This document shows positions 19,917-31,479 of a stretch of DNA of 64,000 nucleotides, in pieces. The DNA comes from Ypsolopha sequella (Eukaryota > Arthropoda > Insecta > Lepidoptera > Ypsolophidae). The notes beneath the pieces were generated by a model. That model had not been told where the DNA came from. It made no database searches and worked only from the letters and a program-made list of their open reading frames with translations. The position numbers and the translations under genes are program-made. How positions within the stretch are numbered: the first letter of the stretch is position 1; every line of letters starts with the position of its first letter. The stretch is from NCBI GenBank assembly GCA_934047225.1, contig OW203989.1, positions 2,331,977 to 2,395,976 on the forward strand, given 5' to 3'.

Positions 19917-20717
19917 ATGGACCCCTACACTGAACTGTCAAAAAACATGCAAGATTTAGCTGCTATGTTCCTGGATAGGATGGGCAGCTATGACAAGGAT
20001 TTGCGCGATGCCAAATCTACAGCCACAGTCACAGCTACAGATACACCCTGTGACTTGTCTTCGCTGTCAGGTGAGTTCGCGCAGTTTAAAGCATTTGTAT
20101 GGAAATCTTTGTCAATGATGAAGTCGCAGATTGAGCTACTATCACTGGGCTTAGATAGGCATGAGGTAGCATCCCGAAGGAAAGTTCTTTTATTCCATGG
20201 GATAGCTGAAACAGAAGAAAATCCATCGGTCACTATCTCAAGACTATTATCCGACAAAATGAAATTGTCAGAACCCACAACTACTGATATTGCTGTGTGT
20301 CATCGTCTTGGCAAAAATAAGGAGAAAGCCAGACCTTTATTGGTACGCTTCACAAACTACTCTTCAAGAAATACTGTGTGGAGTTCCAAATCTGTTCTCA
20401 AAGGCAGCGGAATAACAATCTCTGAGTTTCTAACGAAGGGAAGGCACGACACATTTATGGCTGCTCGCAATCACTTCGGCATACACAAGTGCTGGACATC
20501 CGAAGGGAAAATCATATTGCTGCTGCCAGACAAATCTAAGTGCAAGATAGAACTGATGTCAGAACTGGAGGCAATTGCGAAGAGGTTTCCTTCGTCGGAA
20601 GGCTCTCAGGGCGAGCAAAAGTCCAAGAAGCCGCTCAATCCTCAACAGGAACCAGCGAAACACAATGGGAGGTCAAAGCGAACAGCAGCTAGCTCCACCA
20701 CGAACAAGAAAACTTGA
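19917..20717 (+). CDS. Retrotransposon ORF1 protein (RNA-binding type)
   Basis: A 266-residue frame directly upstream of the reverse-transcriptase ORF. It would bind the element's RNA and package it with ORF2 protein. A helical, probably coiled-coil stretch (about residues 50-82) leads into SRRKVLLFHGIAE (86-98), the start of an RRM-like domain as in L1-type ORF1p. CHRLGK and ARPLLVRFTN then follow in the expected order. The C-terminus (about 228-266) is rich in Lys, Arg and Ser. I see no CCHC zinc knuckles. The start at 19917 is the first ATG of the frame, about 190 bp into the element. It is uninterrupted. Confidence 0.8.
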   Translation: MDPYTELSKNMQDLAAMFLDRMGSYDKDLRDAKSTATVTATDTPCDLSSLSGEFAQFKAFVWKSLSMMKSQIELLSLGLDRHEVASRRKVLLFHGIAETEENPSVTISRLLSDKMKLSEPTTTDIAVCHRLGKNKEKARPLLVRFTNYSSRNTVWSSKSVLKGSGITISEFLTKGRHDTFMAARNHFGIHKCWTSEGKIILLLPDKSKCKIELMSELEAIAKRFPSSEGSQGEQKSKKPLNPQQEPAKHNGRSKRTAASSTTNKKT

Positions 20718-21314
20718 GTCATTTCATTCTGTTTCCTTCATCTTTTCGGTTTCGTCTTAGACAAGTACAAAAATGTATCTTTAAACGGTACGGATTACCT
20801 TTTTTGTAGTAGGGTAGTTTTCGTAAAATAATTTTGTTATTATCAATATTGTGTTTAAAATATTTTGTTCTGTTTCTGTCAAATGTGTCAAATATCAGTG
20901 ACAAGTCGGGGATACGTTCGTAAACTCGGTTTAGCAAAAGATATCAGCCGTCAAGCATGTGTAACTTTGCTTTTTTCTGTCTTTTTTGCATGCGTATAAT
21001 AATAATAAACGTTACCTATTCTGCTGTCAGTGAACCGCTTGTTTTTGAACGTCTCTCTGGCGGCCTTCTTGCATTATTTTCAAATGACGTCTCATTTTTA
21101 ATTCGTGCTGCTGTTTATTGGAATACTTACAGTAAAATTATGCAACATGCAACTTTACTATGACAACATTGTACACGCATTTTCTTACTGCAGTCCACGG
21201 GAAAAAGGGGTCAAGTTGAAAAAGCATCGTCTTTTAAGCTTAAATTATTTGTTGTTAATTTTTAATATTGTTAAATATTTTATACTTATTTATTTATTTT
21301 TATTTGTATTAATT

Positions 21315-24263
21315 ATGTCTGATATTTTAAATAGTAGCACTGACAGTATTTATTTCTCTTTTTCTTCTTCTTCCGAAGGTCTTTTGAGTGCGGATAGTGA
21401 TTCATCTGATTTGCCTGATCTCGGCAATAAGCTTCATACCACCTTTAGTCCAGTCCCGAAAAACTTCAATGTCGTCCATATAAATGCGCAAAGTATTAAT
21501 GCACATTACCCGGATTTATTGGCATCATTCACTACCAGGCATATCCATGCAATCTGTATCTCTGAATCTCATCTACGGCCAACGCTCCCTTCGACGCTGT
21601 ATCCCATCTCTGGTTATCGACTTATTAGACGGGACAGGACTCATACTACTGGTGGTGGTGTCGCAGTATATTTACGTGCTGACCTAGACTGCAAGGTTGT
21701 CTCAGAGTCTGATCCCGGCAGTCCTACGGAACATTTATTTTTAGAAATATCTCTTCGCCACACGAAACTTCTTTTATGTGTCTTTTATAGCCCCTCTTGT
21801 CATGTTAATTATTTTTCTTCACTTCAAACAACTCTTGAAGCTTTTAGGTCACATTATGAGCAAATTATCCTGATGGGAGATTTTAATACCTGTCTCATCA
21901 AAAATGACCATAGGGCAAAATCACTACAGTCAATGATGAAATCTCTTAATTTGAATATTTTACCTTCTGGTCCAACTCATTTTCAGCCTGGCTCGCCCCC
22001 TTCACTCCTTGATTTGATTATTACCTCGTCTCCGGCTCATACGGTTTTCCATGGCCAATTCAATGCTGCTGGTTTTTCTCATCACGATCTCATTTTCCTG
22101 TCATATAATCTTCGTCCACCTAAATTCAAACATAAGGTTCTTCTTCTTCGTAATTTCAGTGGTATGGATCTCGAAGCGCTAAGAGCTGATGTGAGTCAGA
22201 TTGATTGGTCCTCAATAACTAAAAACGCATCAGTTAACGAAAAGGTCGAGCATTTCAACACTATCATTCTAGCACTATATGATAAGCATGCTCCCTTAAA
22301 GCAGACTAGGGTAAAGCATCTCCCAGCACCGTGGCTCACACCGGAGATTAAGACACTTATGGCACAAAGGGACAGGGCTCAGGTTAGATTCAGGCTGGAT
22401 CCCTCCCCTCAAAATGTCAAACGGTTCAAGCTGCTGCGTAACCACTGCAATAGTGCCTGTAGGCATGCTAGACGTCAGCATATATACGAATCCATTGAAA
22501 ACTGTGCTCCTCACAATCTTTGGAAATTCCTAAAAACCCTTGGTGTTGGCAAGCCAAAGTCCGGTCCTCTCTCAAACCTTGATTTAAATGCTATTAATGG
22601 TCATTTTAGTAGTTCACCTTCCTTCTTATCTAACTTTCCAAAATCTAACACCTTGAACACCCTTCACAATTCCATTCTGTCGACCAACTATCCACCTTTT
22701 CAGTTCCATGAGATTACTTCTTTGGATGTTCGGAAGATTCTTCGCTCTATAACAACCAAGGCAGTAGGTGACGATGGGCTCAGTAAAGATATGTTCCTGC
22801 CAATCTCCGATGTAGTTTCTCCAATAATAGCAGATATTATTAACTGTTCCCTGTCCTCTGGTTCCTTTCCCAGTCCCTGGAAGAAAGCCCATATTATCCC
22901 TCTCCCTAAAAAGTCCAATCCTGCTTCTTTCTCTGATTTTCGTCCTATATCCATTCTTCCTATTCTCTCCAAAATCCTTGAGCATATTGTTCATGAGCAA
23001 TTTGCTAATTTCCTGTCCCATAACCAACTCCTGAATCCTTATCAATCTGGTTTTCGTCCGGGACACAGCACTGTTACAGCTCTCGTCAATGTGACAGATG
23101 ACTTGAGACTAAATATAGAGCAAAAGAATCTTACCGTCCTAACGCTCTTAGACTTCAGCAACGCCTTCAATACTGTTGACTTCGACATACTTGTTGGCGT
23201 GCTGAGGTCTCTCAATGTATCTCCATTGGTAATTTCATGGTTCAATTCCTATCTCCGTGGTAGACAGCAGCTGGTTAAAATTGACACTTCCAAATCCGAT
23301 TGGTGTAACCTAACAACTGGCGTCCCACAGGGTGGCGTTCTTTCTCCTCTCCTATTTTCAATTTTTATCAATTCTATTACTGCTTCCCTCTCCTCCTCTT
23401 TTCATCTATATGCTGACGACTTGCAGTTGTACGCAGCCGCACCACCACATGACATAAACAGGGCAGTGGACACCATTAACTCTGATCTCATGGCCATTAG
23501 TGAATGGACGCTACGTTTCGGTTTACAGGTCAACCCAAAGAAGTCACAGGCTATCATCATTGGTAGTGACTATTACGTCTCCCGCTTGGACATGTCCAAC
23601 GTTTCAGATGTTGTTTTTGATGGAGAAGTAGTGCCTTACTGTACGACTGTGAGGAATTTGGGTTTGTGGATAGACCAAACTCTGTCTTGGTCTCCACATG
23701 TCAATGAAGTAAGTCGTAAAGTTTTCGGCTCATATCACTCTCTTAAGCGCTTACAGAAGTTTCTGCCACAGGAAACGAAAATAACGTTAGCTCAATCTCT
23801 TCTTCTTCCCCTACTAGATTATGCCGATGTTGCTTATCTAGATCCCACTGAAGAGCTGCTTGATAGGCTGGAGCGTCTTCAGAACTTGTGTATCCGATTC
23901 ATATACGGACTGCGCAAGTATGATCACGTCTCCGACTTTCGATGCAGGTTGAAGTGGCTCCCTATTCGTCTTCGCAGGAACTTACATATCCTTTCCCTTT
24001 TATATAATGTTCTTCACAACCCCGTCTACCCCAATTATTTAAAAGAAAGAGTTGTCCTTCGCACTGACCGTAGCAACAGAACGCTTCGCTCCTGTCACCT
24101 TTCCGATCTGGCAATGCCTGCCCACACCACTGATCTTTTCACCAAATCCTTCACGGTCAATGCTGTTCGACTCTGGAATGAACTTCCGCAAAACCTCAAA
24201 GATCTTCCTTCTGTGTCCTCTTTTAAATACAACTTGAAAAAATTTTACCTCTCATCTCTCTGA
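21315..24263 (+). CDS. Retrotransposon ORF2: endonuclease-reverse transcriptase
   Basis: 982 residues from the ATG at 21315. The frame is open further upstream (to 21105), but that part is hydrophobic and AT-rich, so I prefer the later start. The N-terminal APE-like endonuclease nicks target DNA: VVHINAQSINAHY, ICISESHL, TGGGVAVYLR, LMGDFN (about residue 186), LLDLII and SHHDLIFL are its metal-binding and catalytic blocks in order. The reverse transcriptase (from about residue 520) shows IIPLPKK, FRPISILP, YQSGFRPGHST, LLDFSNAFNTVD, TTGVPQGGVLSP and LYADDLQLY (YADD near 698). The C-terminus ends TVNAVRLWNELPQNLKDL, typical of the CR1/Jockey-like group. No stops or frameshifts are present, so it may encode working enzyme. 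It acts in cis with ORF1. Confidence 0.93.
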   Translation: MSDILNSSTDSIYFSFSSSSEGLLSADSDSSDLPDLGNKLHTTFSPVPKNFNVVHINAQSINAHYPDLLASFTTRHIHAICISESHLRPTLPSTLYPISGYRLIRRDRTHTTGGGVAVYLRADLDCKVVSESDPGSPTEHLFLEISLRHTKLLLCVFYSPSCHVNYFSSLQTTLEAFRSHYEQIILMGDFNTCLIKNDHRAKSLQSMMKSLNLNILPSGPTHFQPGSPPSLLDLIITSSPAHTVFHGQFNAAGFSHHDLIFLSYNLRPPKFKHKVLLLRNFSGMDLEALRADVSQIDWSSITKNASVNEKVEHFNTIILALYDKHAPLKQTRVKHLPAPWLTPEIKTLMAQRDRAQVRFRLDPSPQNVKRFKLLRNHCNSACRHARRQHIYESIENCAPHNLWKFLKTLGVGKPKSGPLSNLDLNAINGHFSSSPSFLSNFPKSNTLNTLHNSILSTNYPPFQFHEITSLDVRKILRSITTKAVGDDGLSKDMFLPISDVVSPIIADIINCSLSSGSFPSPWKKAHIIPLPKKSNPASFSDFRPISILPILSKILEHIVHEQFANFLSHNQLLNPYQSGFRPGHSTVTALVNVTDDLRLNIEQKNLTVLTLLDFSNAFNTVDFDILVGVLRSLNVSPLVISWFNSYLRGRQQLVKIDTSKSDWCNLTTGVPQGGVLSPLLFSIFINSITASLSSSFHLYADDLQLYAAAPPHDINRAVDTINSDLMAISEWTLRFGLQVNPKKSQAIIIGSDYYVSRLDMSNVSDVVFDGEVVPYCTTVRNLGLWIDQTLSWSPHVNEVSRKVFGSYHSLKRLQKFLPQETKITLAQSLLLPLLDYADVAYLDPTEELLDRLERLQNLCIRFIYGLRKYDHVSDFRCRLKWLPIRLRRNLHILSLLYNVLHNPVYPNYLKERVVLRTDRSNRTLRSCHLSDLAMPAHTTDLFTKSFTVNAVRLWNELPQNLKDLPSVSSFKYNLKKFYLSSL

Positions 24264-24580
24264 ATGACTTACTGACTAAGCTACTGTTTGGCTGTATATA
24301 TGTATCTGTGTATTTATGTATGTATTTGTATGTAGTATATTTTTATGTTTATGTTATAGGTTTAAAATAACTTTTACATATGCTTATGCACTGATTAGGT
24401 TAAATTTTCAAGATAAAAATGTGTTTATGTTTTCCCAAGGTTGACTGGAAGAAATTTCTTTTAGGAATAAGTCCGCCCTTGCCTTCTATCTGTTCTTTGT
24501 GTGTATCTTGTCTTCTTATTTGTGTGCAATAAAGTGTTTATTCATTCATTCATTCATTCATTCATTCATTCATTCATTCA

Positions 24581-25098
24581 TGACGGTGACGATGACGATG
24601 ACGTTGAAGATGACGATGACGATGACGTTGACGATGACGTTGACGATGACGTTGACGATGACGTTGAAGATGACGATGACGATGACGTTGATGATGACGT
24701 TGACGATGACGGTGACGATGACGGTGACGATGACGATGACGATGACGTTGAAGATGACGATGATGATGACGATGAAGATGACGTGACGATGACGATGACA
24801 ATGACGGTAACGATGACGCTGACGATGACGTTGACGTTGACGATGACGTTGACAATGACGTTGACGATGACGTTGACGATGACGTTGACGATGACGTTGA
24901 AGATGACGGTGACGATGACGGTGACGATGACGATGACGTTGAAGATGACGATGACGTTGATGATGACGTTGACGATGACGGTGACGATGACGTTGACGAT
25001 GACGTTGACGATGACGTTGACGATGACGTTGAAGATGACGATGACGATGACGTTGATAATGACGATGAAGATGACGTGACAATGACGATGACGATGAC
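24581..25098. repeat. Degenerate GATGAC/GTTGAC array, right part
   Basis: Same hexamer composition as 19212-19728. A distinctive stretch (GATGAAGATGACGTGACGAT, then AATGACGGTAACGATGACGC) occurs at about 24772-24820 and about 19562-19622. Either the array has a higher-order repeat or the two halves share a common longer unit. Confidence 0.95.
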
Positions 25099-25099
25099 T

Positions 25100-27000
25100 A
25101 GTTTTCTAGTAGTTTTCCGGATTAACCAGTTTGGCCACAAACAGCTATCTAAAGAAATAAAGGGAGTAGGAAAACGATTCCCAGACCAAAAGATGGAGAA
25201 AAAATCGGACGTTTAGGAAATGCAATAAATCGTGTTTTGGAAAAATGTTACTTATTTAATTTTCCATTTAAGGTGACGATATACATATTTAGAGTTAAAA
25301 TTATCACGCACCTCTGGAATAATGCCTTTTTATCGAAAAATTCTTTCTAAATGAGCAAAGACGCACAAAGCAATTTATATTTATATGGTATCAAAATCAG
25401 TCAATGTATTTAAACATTAACATAAATTTAATCACCAAAACTTCGTAGTATGTGATGAAACCATAATTAATTTAGAAGTATGGCTATGAATGAAAAAAAA
25501 AATCGTGGACATTGTCTCCAGCTACAGTGAACCATTGTAACTCCATATTAATGTTACGACCTCTTTAAAGTTTCACATGTGTACCATTATAATGTCGTAA
25601 TATAAAGGCTGATTAATATATCACAAACAAGACCCGCTTACAGCAATAAGTTGAATAACGCTTCACAAAAGGTTCTAGATAACAGCTTTTGGCTGCATTC
25701 ATGTTCACATGTGTTGTATTAAAATGCCAGTAATATAACACCGTACATATGGACCTTTAAATAGCTAATAAATACCGTATTTTTCTCCTCTAAAAATGCT
25801 CTTGTTCAGCTTTTAAAATGAAAGCTGACTAGAAGGGTACTTATGTTATCCTATTATAATACCAATAGTTAATTAATAGGCCAATTTTACATGCCTTATA
25901 CAGGTAGAGGTGGATTTGGTCACTTTAATACAGCAAATGTTAATGCTTAGAAATCACCAGTGAACTAAATGTAAACTATAAAAGAGAACAAAATGCTACT
26001 TGGAAGACAGACAGCGGAGGCTTAGTAACAGAGTCCCGTTTGGCACCCTTCGGGTATGAAACCCTAAATAAGAACAAATTTGGAGCAATGGTTCCACGAA
26101 AACCGACACAAGTAGGGTTGACAACTTTTTTTAGAAGAAATAAAGTATATCTGATTTCAGGGAAGGTAAATAAAAAGTACGGTCCTTTAGAAAAAAGTAT
26201 TCTTTATTCAAGGGAGTTCAAAGATTTTTTGAAAAAAATGTCACGGTAGCTGCGGGCGGTAGGAACTAGGAAGGCCAGACTACATACTAAGATCCTCAAA
26301 TCCTTTTGTGAAACTGTATTTTTTGTGCTATTTGCATAAACAAAAACGCACAACATAAAAAAATATCATCCACAATGAACGAAGTCATACATTTTCCCTT
26401 GGATTTCTTTACGGCTCTGTTTTTGTTTTCAGATTACGTCTAATTTTATGTAAAGATTGAAATAAAGTATTTTCACGTAATTTATTGGTATTCAAAAGTA
26501 TTAAGTACAGGGACCCAAAATAACGTAAGATACTTTATTTTAAAGTACGGTTGGCAACCGTACGGTTGGCAACACAAGGTGAAGATATTCCAGAAATTCA
26601 AAAATGTCCAAATATCTCAAAACCAGTGATATTTTCATAGAGATCCAATTGCGTTATTTAGGAAATGAGCCCAACTGTCACCTCTATCACAATGAGGCAA
26701 CCTGTTATGTAACATTTTTGTAAATCGGAAAGTTGATTTCTTGCCTTATATTATAAGTCTTATAACTCTTTAACGGATTGCGATGAAACTTTTGCAGTGG
26801 AATAACTTCTTCTCTCAGCCAGTCCAGTAGAAATCACAAAAAACAAAACCACATGTGCAAAGTTGTAAACAGAAAGCATATTTATTTTAAATTTAACAAT
26901 CATCTTACACAACAATGTTTTTTAGTTTTATATATGTACCATAATGCCTCTACCCTCAATTTCATCTGATTTATAATATTAAAACCTAGAGCGTGATAAA
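25100..27000. other. Non-coding, dispersed-repeat fragments only
   Basis: At about 26010-26065, GACAGACAGCGGAGGCTTAG, then AACAGAGTCCCGTTTGGCAC, then CTTCGGGTATGAAACCCTAA is the end of the widespread lepidopteran repeat also present at 8.4 and 17.0 kb. A 15-bp local duplication (GTACGGTTGGCAAC twice) lies at about 26546-26572. No gene was recognised. Confidence 0.45.
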
Positions 27001-27048
27001 CGTTTTGTTTTCTAAATAAATAATCTTATTAAATCGACGGTACTTACG

Positions 27049-27303
27049 GTAATTAATTTTTAAATTAAGTACAGCACTAGCGTTCCAGTTCCGACGGCAT
27101 CGGGGTCGAGACGCGGGGCGTGGGGAGCGGAATCGATTCACTGTCGCACGCTCGCGCGGGAGACGCGACGTTGCCGCTCCGTGCGTGTTTTGTTTGGGTT
27201 CGTTTGAATGCATCGGCAACAGCAGCGCAGTTCGGCGAAAAGCCGAGGGCCGAGGCGCCAACCGGCGATGCACAAAAACTTTGGGAGAAAGAAAAAATAA
27301 AAT
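27049..27303 (-). promoter_or_regulatory. GC-rich island, possible promoter/first exon on the - strand
   Basis: An isolated CpG-rich block in AT-rich surroundings. Read on the - strand it runs into a GTAAGT donor-like site at about 27048 (sequence AATTACC|GTAAGTACC). This could be a non-coding first exon. A 135-codon frame crosses it but has no domain features and continues past the donor into AT-rich sequence. Orientation is uncertain. Confidence 0.3.
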
Positions 27304-27412
27304 AGTCAAGGGCTGATAGAGGAAGGTGCTTGTTCGAAAATCGATTGTTGGTTCGATCTTGAGAAGCAGCTCTACGTCCGTGCAGCAGTGCATGTTTTTA
27401 ATGAAACAATAC

Positions 27413-27497
27413 AGCCGATTCTGAATGCTTTAATTTTAGTTTTAGTGCTTTCAAAACTGCAGCACTAAAACTAAAATTAAAGCCTTCAGTATCAGCT
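27413..27497. mobile_element. MITE family M1, short copy
   Basis: AGCCGATTCTGAATGCTTTA.. TTTTAGTGCT is mirrored by AGCACTAAAACTAAAATTAA.. AGCCTTCAGTATCAGCT with almost no loop. Longer copies of the same family lie at 33976-34136 and 42287-42448. Confidence 0.8.
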
Positions 27498-27499
27498 TT

Positions 27500-30400
27500 A
27501 ATCACGTACTAAATTGTAAATGGTTCCATAAATCAGAACTACATAACTACTTTGAGTAGGGAACCTATTGTAATAGAGGGAGGTTTCTAAAGTCCTTTAG
27601 ATTTTACTATCTGCAAACCCACAAAATGATCCGATAAGTTGATTCTGCAGGCATGGTCATAAGCTGATAAGCTATTGACTACGATTCTTGTACTAGGTAT
27701 GACAATGACAGAAGCGAGTCTACGAGAAAGTTTGCTATAGAATCATGTGATTGAGGCAAGCTTGACTAGATGATACCTACTTAGTACTTATTTTTAACAA
27801 ACCTACGTATAGCTAGACAAAGTGAGACAGTTACTTACTTCAGAGTAGTTCAGAGATATCGTGATTGGCTAAAAATGATGTGTGAATTGTGTGATGTCAT
27901 TTCTAGCAAATCACGTTACCTTTGAAAGCGATAAATCTTGAAGTTAGAAAATAACTATGCAGGTACTCTAGCAAGTATACCTAGGTATATACTATAACAC
28001 AGCAATTTCACAGGCGATTTTTTTACACTGTAGTAATTTTATGATTTTATGCATGTTCTGAAATAACGTGTCAAGTACAAAGCAAGTGTCCAAATATTAA
28101 GAATTGCAACATGAGAAAGCATCATCGTTTACGAGTAAATAAATTTGCGAGTAGGCTATTTACCGTAAAAGTAATCAGATTAAAAAAAACTGTTGCTTGA
28201 TGCCTGCAATTCGGTATACCATACTAAATAAGTAAAAATCCTGACAAAAAGCTTGATTTCCATAAAAAGGCCGGTCAGTTTCATTGCGACACTAGCATGT
28301 ATCATAGCGCGGTACGTATGTACCCCAAATTGATTATAATTAAAATTATAAGACTCTAAGAAGCAAATTCTGATGGTATTAGTTTCTGTACTGTCAAAAC
28401 TTAAATTTCTTCCATCATTATGTGTAGTATAAACAGACATAGGAATAACGAAGCTTTTCCAGTAATCGGCATTGTCTTTAAAAATTCCAAGAACGACTTG
28501 TCGACGTGTCATATTATGTTTGAACTAAATAACCGGTTATTTGAACTCGAGCGAGCGTTATGCTTTGGAATTATGCGAGTTACGATTCGTTGAAGACAAC
28601 GACAATTTGATTAGCGTGGACTCTGGACATTTGTCGTTGATTCCGCTGTTTATATGCAATTTCCACTTTCATTTATCATGTCGTTGGCTCTTTCAACAAA
28701 TTATTGAAAAATGATCGGTTATGACTTATGACCACTTCTTAATAGCTTGGTAGGTATATGTACTTTTAAGAAATTAAGGCAATTTGATGACTTTAAAGAT
28801 AACGAACACGATGTCAATAAAAATAACAATAATGTGAAATGCGTGAGTTGTTATCAATGACAAAAAATACACTAGTGCTGTCCTCAGTGCAACTGTCTAC
28901 AGCTATCGCAAATTAACAAATAAGTAAAGCATTAAAGTCCCCAAATATTTATCCGTAAATTACACATTGTGTTATTGTGTTGTGAGGTTTGCTATATATA
29001 TATGTAAATGTATATATAGAGGTTTTCTATTTTCATCACTTTTACTAATGCTCCTTGCCTATTTCAAAATAGTTATAAAATACTTATATTTATTATATTA
29101 TTGGTAGTCAAAGCATACTGCGTTCTTGAAGAAACAAATTAAGACTTCTTGAATTAACATCTTGAATTAAAAACATTTGTACAGTAGTTTCACTATTTAT
29201 TTATGTTTTCTCCCAACCCAAATTGACCCTTCTTTTAATTTTTTATTCCTTTTAAAGATGGTTTATTTCATTGCCATCCATGTAAGTGAAATGGAATGGC
29301 TAAGATGGTTATCCTTGCAAATTTTTGACATTGTTGCAATTCTGTTAGACAGGATGCAATTACTTTTATAAAAGCCAGTCTCAATAATAATTACCGAATC
29401 ACTTTAGATTTAAAAGCTTTTCACAGCTGATAGGGTCAAAGGGAACAATCCACGTTCTTCCATCTCTTTCACACAAGCGAAACGGAACTCGCGACGAAAC
29501 CAGATATGGACATAAATAACATATACAAGTACAACTATCTCTTTTTTGCTTCAGTAGGGGTAATTAAGCTATCTCTTTCAACTGTGGTTGGGTTATCGCT
29601 CTACAAATACTTTGGTTTGGTTAGGAGTTCCTTTGTAACCTTGGACGGATGTTGGTAACAGCATTCCACTCAGTTATGGTGAGACGTAACCTTCGATTCA
29701 GAATGCATTTACAGCCTATCATGTGAAATAGTTTAGGTTGCTACAGGTTTTTTATCACCAGTATCTCCTTTGTAGCAAGGATCTTTGCAAGTGTAATACT
29801 AAAAACTAAGTATTTTTAGCATTGACTTAGATGTTTGGACATTAGTATCCATTGATCAAGTACCAATAAATTAAAACGGTAACAATGCAATAGTTCTTAG
29901 AGATACGTGACCTGCTGGTGATGTTGAAGAACTGATTGTCAAAACCGGTAACTTATTCAGAATCGTAGAACTGGTATAGCAAGCTTGGTTAGTTTTTGTG
30001 TACGATACAGAGTTACGCCATTTTTTAGGATTCCAGATAACTTTGACAATTATGAAAAATGTTCTTACCATAATAAAATAATCGCACCTTTTTTTAAAAG
30101 AGGGCAGATTTAAAATATTTTCGAAAAACTATTTTTGTCTCATAAAATCACAGCCTTTTAATGATTTAGAAAATTTTCATGAAGATTTTGAAACAAACTC
30201 TAATTAATACCTGAGGCATAATGTAGATGACTAACAATGTAAATTGTTAAAAGAATAACACGACCATAGCAGTGTGTAAAATGAGGAATAACCGTACGAT
30301 CCAAAAATACATTAACGATTCCTTGCAACTCTACCAGGAGTGTACAGATTCGTTTTAATTCAATACTACACTGTTTAGTTTATTTAAATTAATTAGTATC

Positions 30401-30960
30401 AATTTTCTTACATAAGTTTGGTTTAGTCGTCTGTCGTTCTGTTCCAGATTGTTTGTCACGCACGTATACACCGCGTTTGTCACAGCGCTAAAGGGCAAGT
30501 CATGAAGTTGTATCGTAATTTTGGTCTCCTAAAATTGTTGTTTTGTCACCAGAAGCGAACCTATACACTTTCGAAGTTCCTAAACTTCTGCTATCTATTA
30601 ATAATAGATAAGCCTAATTGCTTTTTGACTTAGCCTGACATTGTTTTTATTAAGAAAGAGTTGAAGTTATCAATCCGGCCAAATAAAAGACCAAAATATG
30701 AGTTCATAGTAGTTTTGGAAAATATTCTTTGACAAATTGTATTTATTATGCTTTTTTATTTGTTAGCCAAGTTAGGAGTAAGGATAATAAGTAATAATTA
30801 GGTACAATTAGAATTTATCATTAATGTTGTAAACACGTGACGTGACTCGTGACTCAAGCTGCTTAGCTTACGGTAAAATAAACATTGTAAAGTACCCTTC
30901 AAAACTTTTGCGCAAGTCTAGGTAATTTCGTCACACAACCAATATTTATCGAAAACTTTT
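27500..30960. other. Long stretch without recognisable genes
   Basis: Mostly AT-rich, apparently unique sequence. A 110-codon - strand frame at 28512-28180 has ordinary amino-acid composition but no family I recognise. I do not call it. Confidence 0.4.
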
Positions 30961-31079
30961 AGGAGACCGTTCACCGTGCTCGAAGAATGGCGGAATCCTT
31001 ACAATGCAGGTTGTATACGAAACTTGTTTGACCAGAATCGTGAAAAAAAGTGGCGGGCAAGTTCGCCTACAATAGCATT

Positions 31080-31200
31080 CCGCGCTCGTAACTCGCCCCG
31101 CCCCGCCCCGGTCCGCCCCTCGTCCCTCCGCCACCCGCGGCCCCCCCGGCCCCGCCAGCCAGTGCCGCCGCGAGACCAACCGCGTGTGTCGTGTGCGACT
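31080..31200 (+). promoter_or_regulatory. GC-rich island upstream of a probable first exon
   Basis: CGCCCCGCCCCGGTCCGCCC and neighbouring C-rich sequence make the most GC-rich 120 bp of the window. It lies about 300 bp upstream of the proposed 5' UTR exon and contains GC-box-like (CCCCGCCCC) words. Interpretation as a core or proximal promoter is inference. Confidence 0.4.
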
Positions 31201-31479
31201 TTATTTGTGATGTCCTCTTCAACTCTTCACAAATTACCAAAAAAAACTAAATTAACTGCGCCGGTCTATTTACTGAAGCATTCGAAAATGTAACTTTTTT
31301 GCTATACGGAATAACTTATTCTTCTTTAATGCTGTCCTGAAAATTTTTCATTGTTTTTTTTTCGTGTTTTATTATGCTGTAATGAGTAATCTTAAAGGAT
31401 CGCAAAAACTTAATTTTGTGTTGTGATATGTTGTGCGGTAAATAATTGCGGTTGTAATAAATCCGGTTGTTATCGATTT

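Larger units (their letters stand above)
19729..24580 (+). mobile_element. Full-length non-LTR retrotransposon (CR1/L2-like group)
   Basis: About 4.85 kb with a ~190-bp 5' UTR, ORF1 (19917-20717), a ~600-bp spacer, ORF2 (start 21315, stop 24263), a ~270-bp 3' UTR with AATAAA at 24527-24532, and a terminal (ATTC)n tail (24539-24580) in place of poly(A). Both ORFs are intact. The element lies inside the GATGAC array, which stops at the 5' end and restarts immediately after the tail. A target duplication cannot be read because both flanks are simple repeats. Confidence 0.9.

Noticed and set aside
21105..21314. N-terminal extension of LINE ORF2 from the ATG at 21105
   Set aside because: The 70 extra residues are AT-rich and hydrophobic and resemble no endonuclease sequence. 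The ATG at 21315 precedes the normal N-terminus.
22296..23245. - strand frames inside the LINE ORF2 (up to 146 codons)
   Set aside because: Antisense shadows of an intact reverse-transcriptase gene.
27120..27393. Frames over the GC-rich island (61 and 135 codons)
   Set aside because: GC-rich DNA has few stops. No domain features, and the - strand frame passes straight through the candidate splice donor.
28180..28512. 110-codon - strand frame
   Set aside because: Ordinary composition but no recognised family, no splice or promoter context and no second exon. Length alone is not enough in 64 kb.
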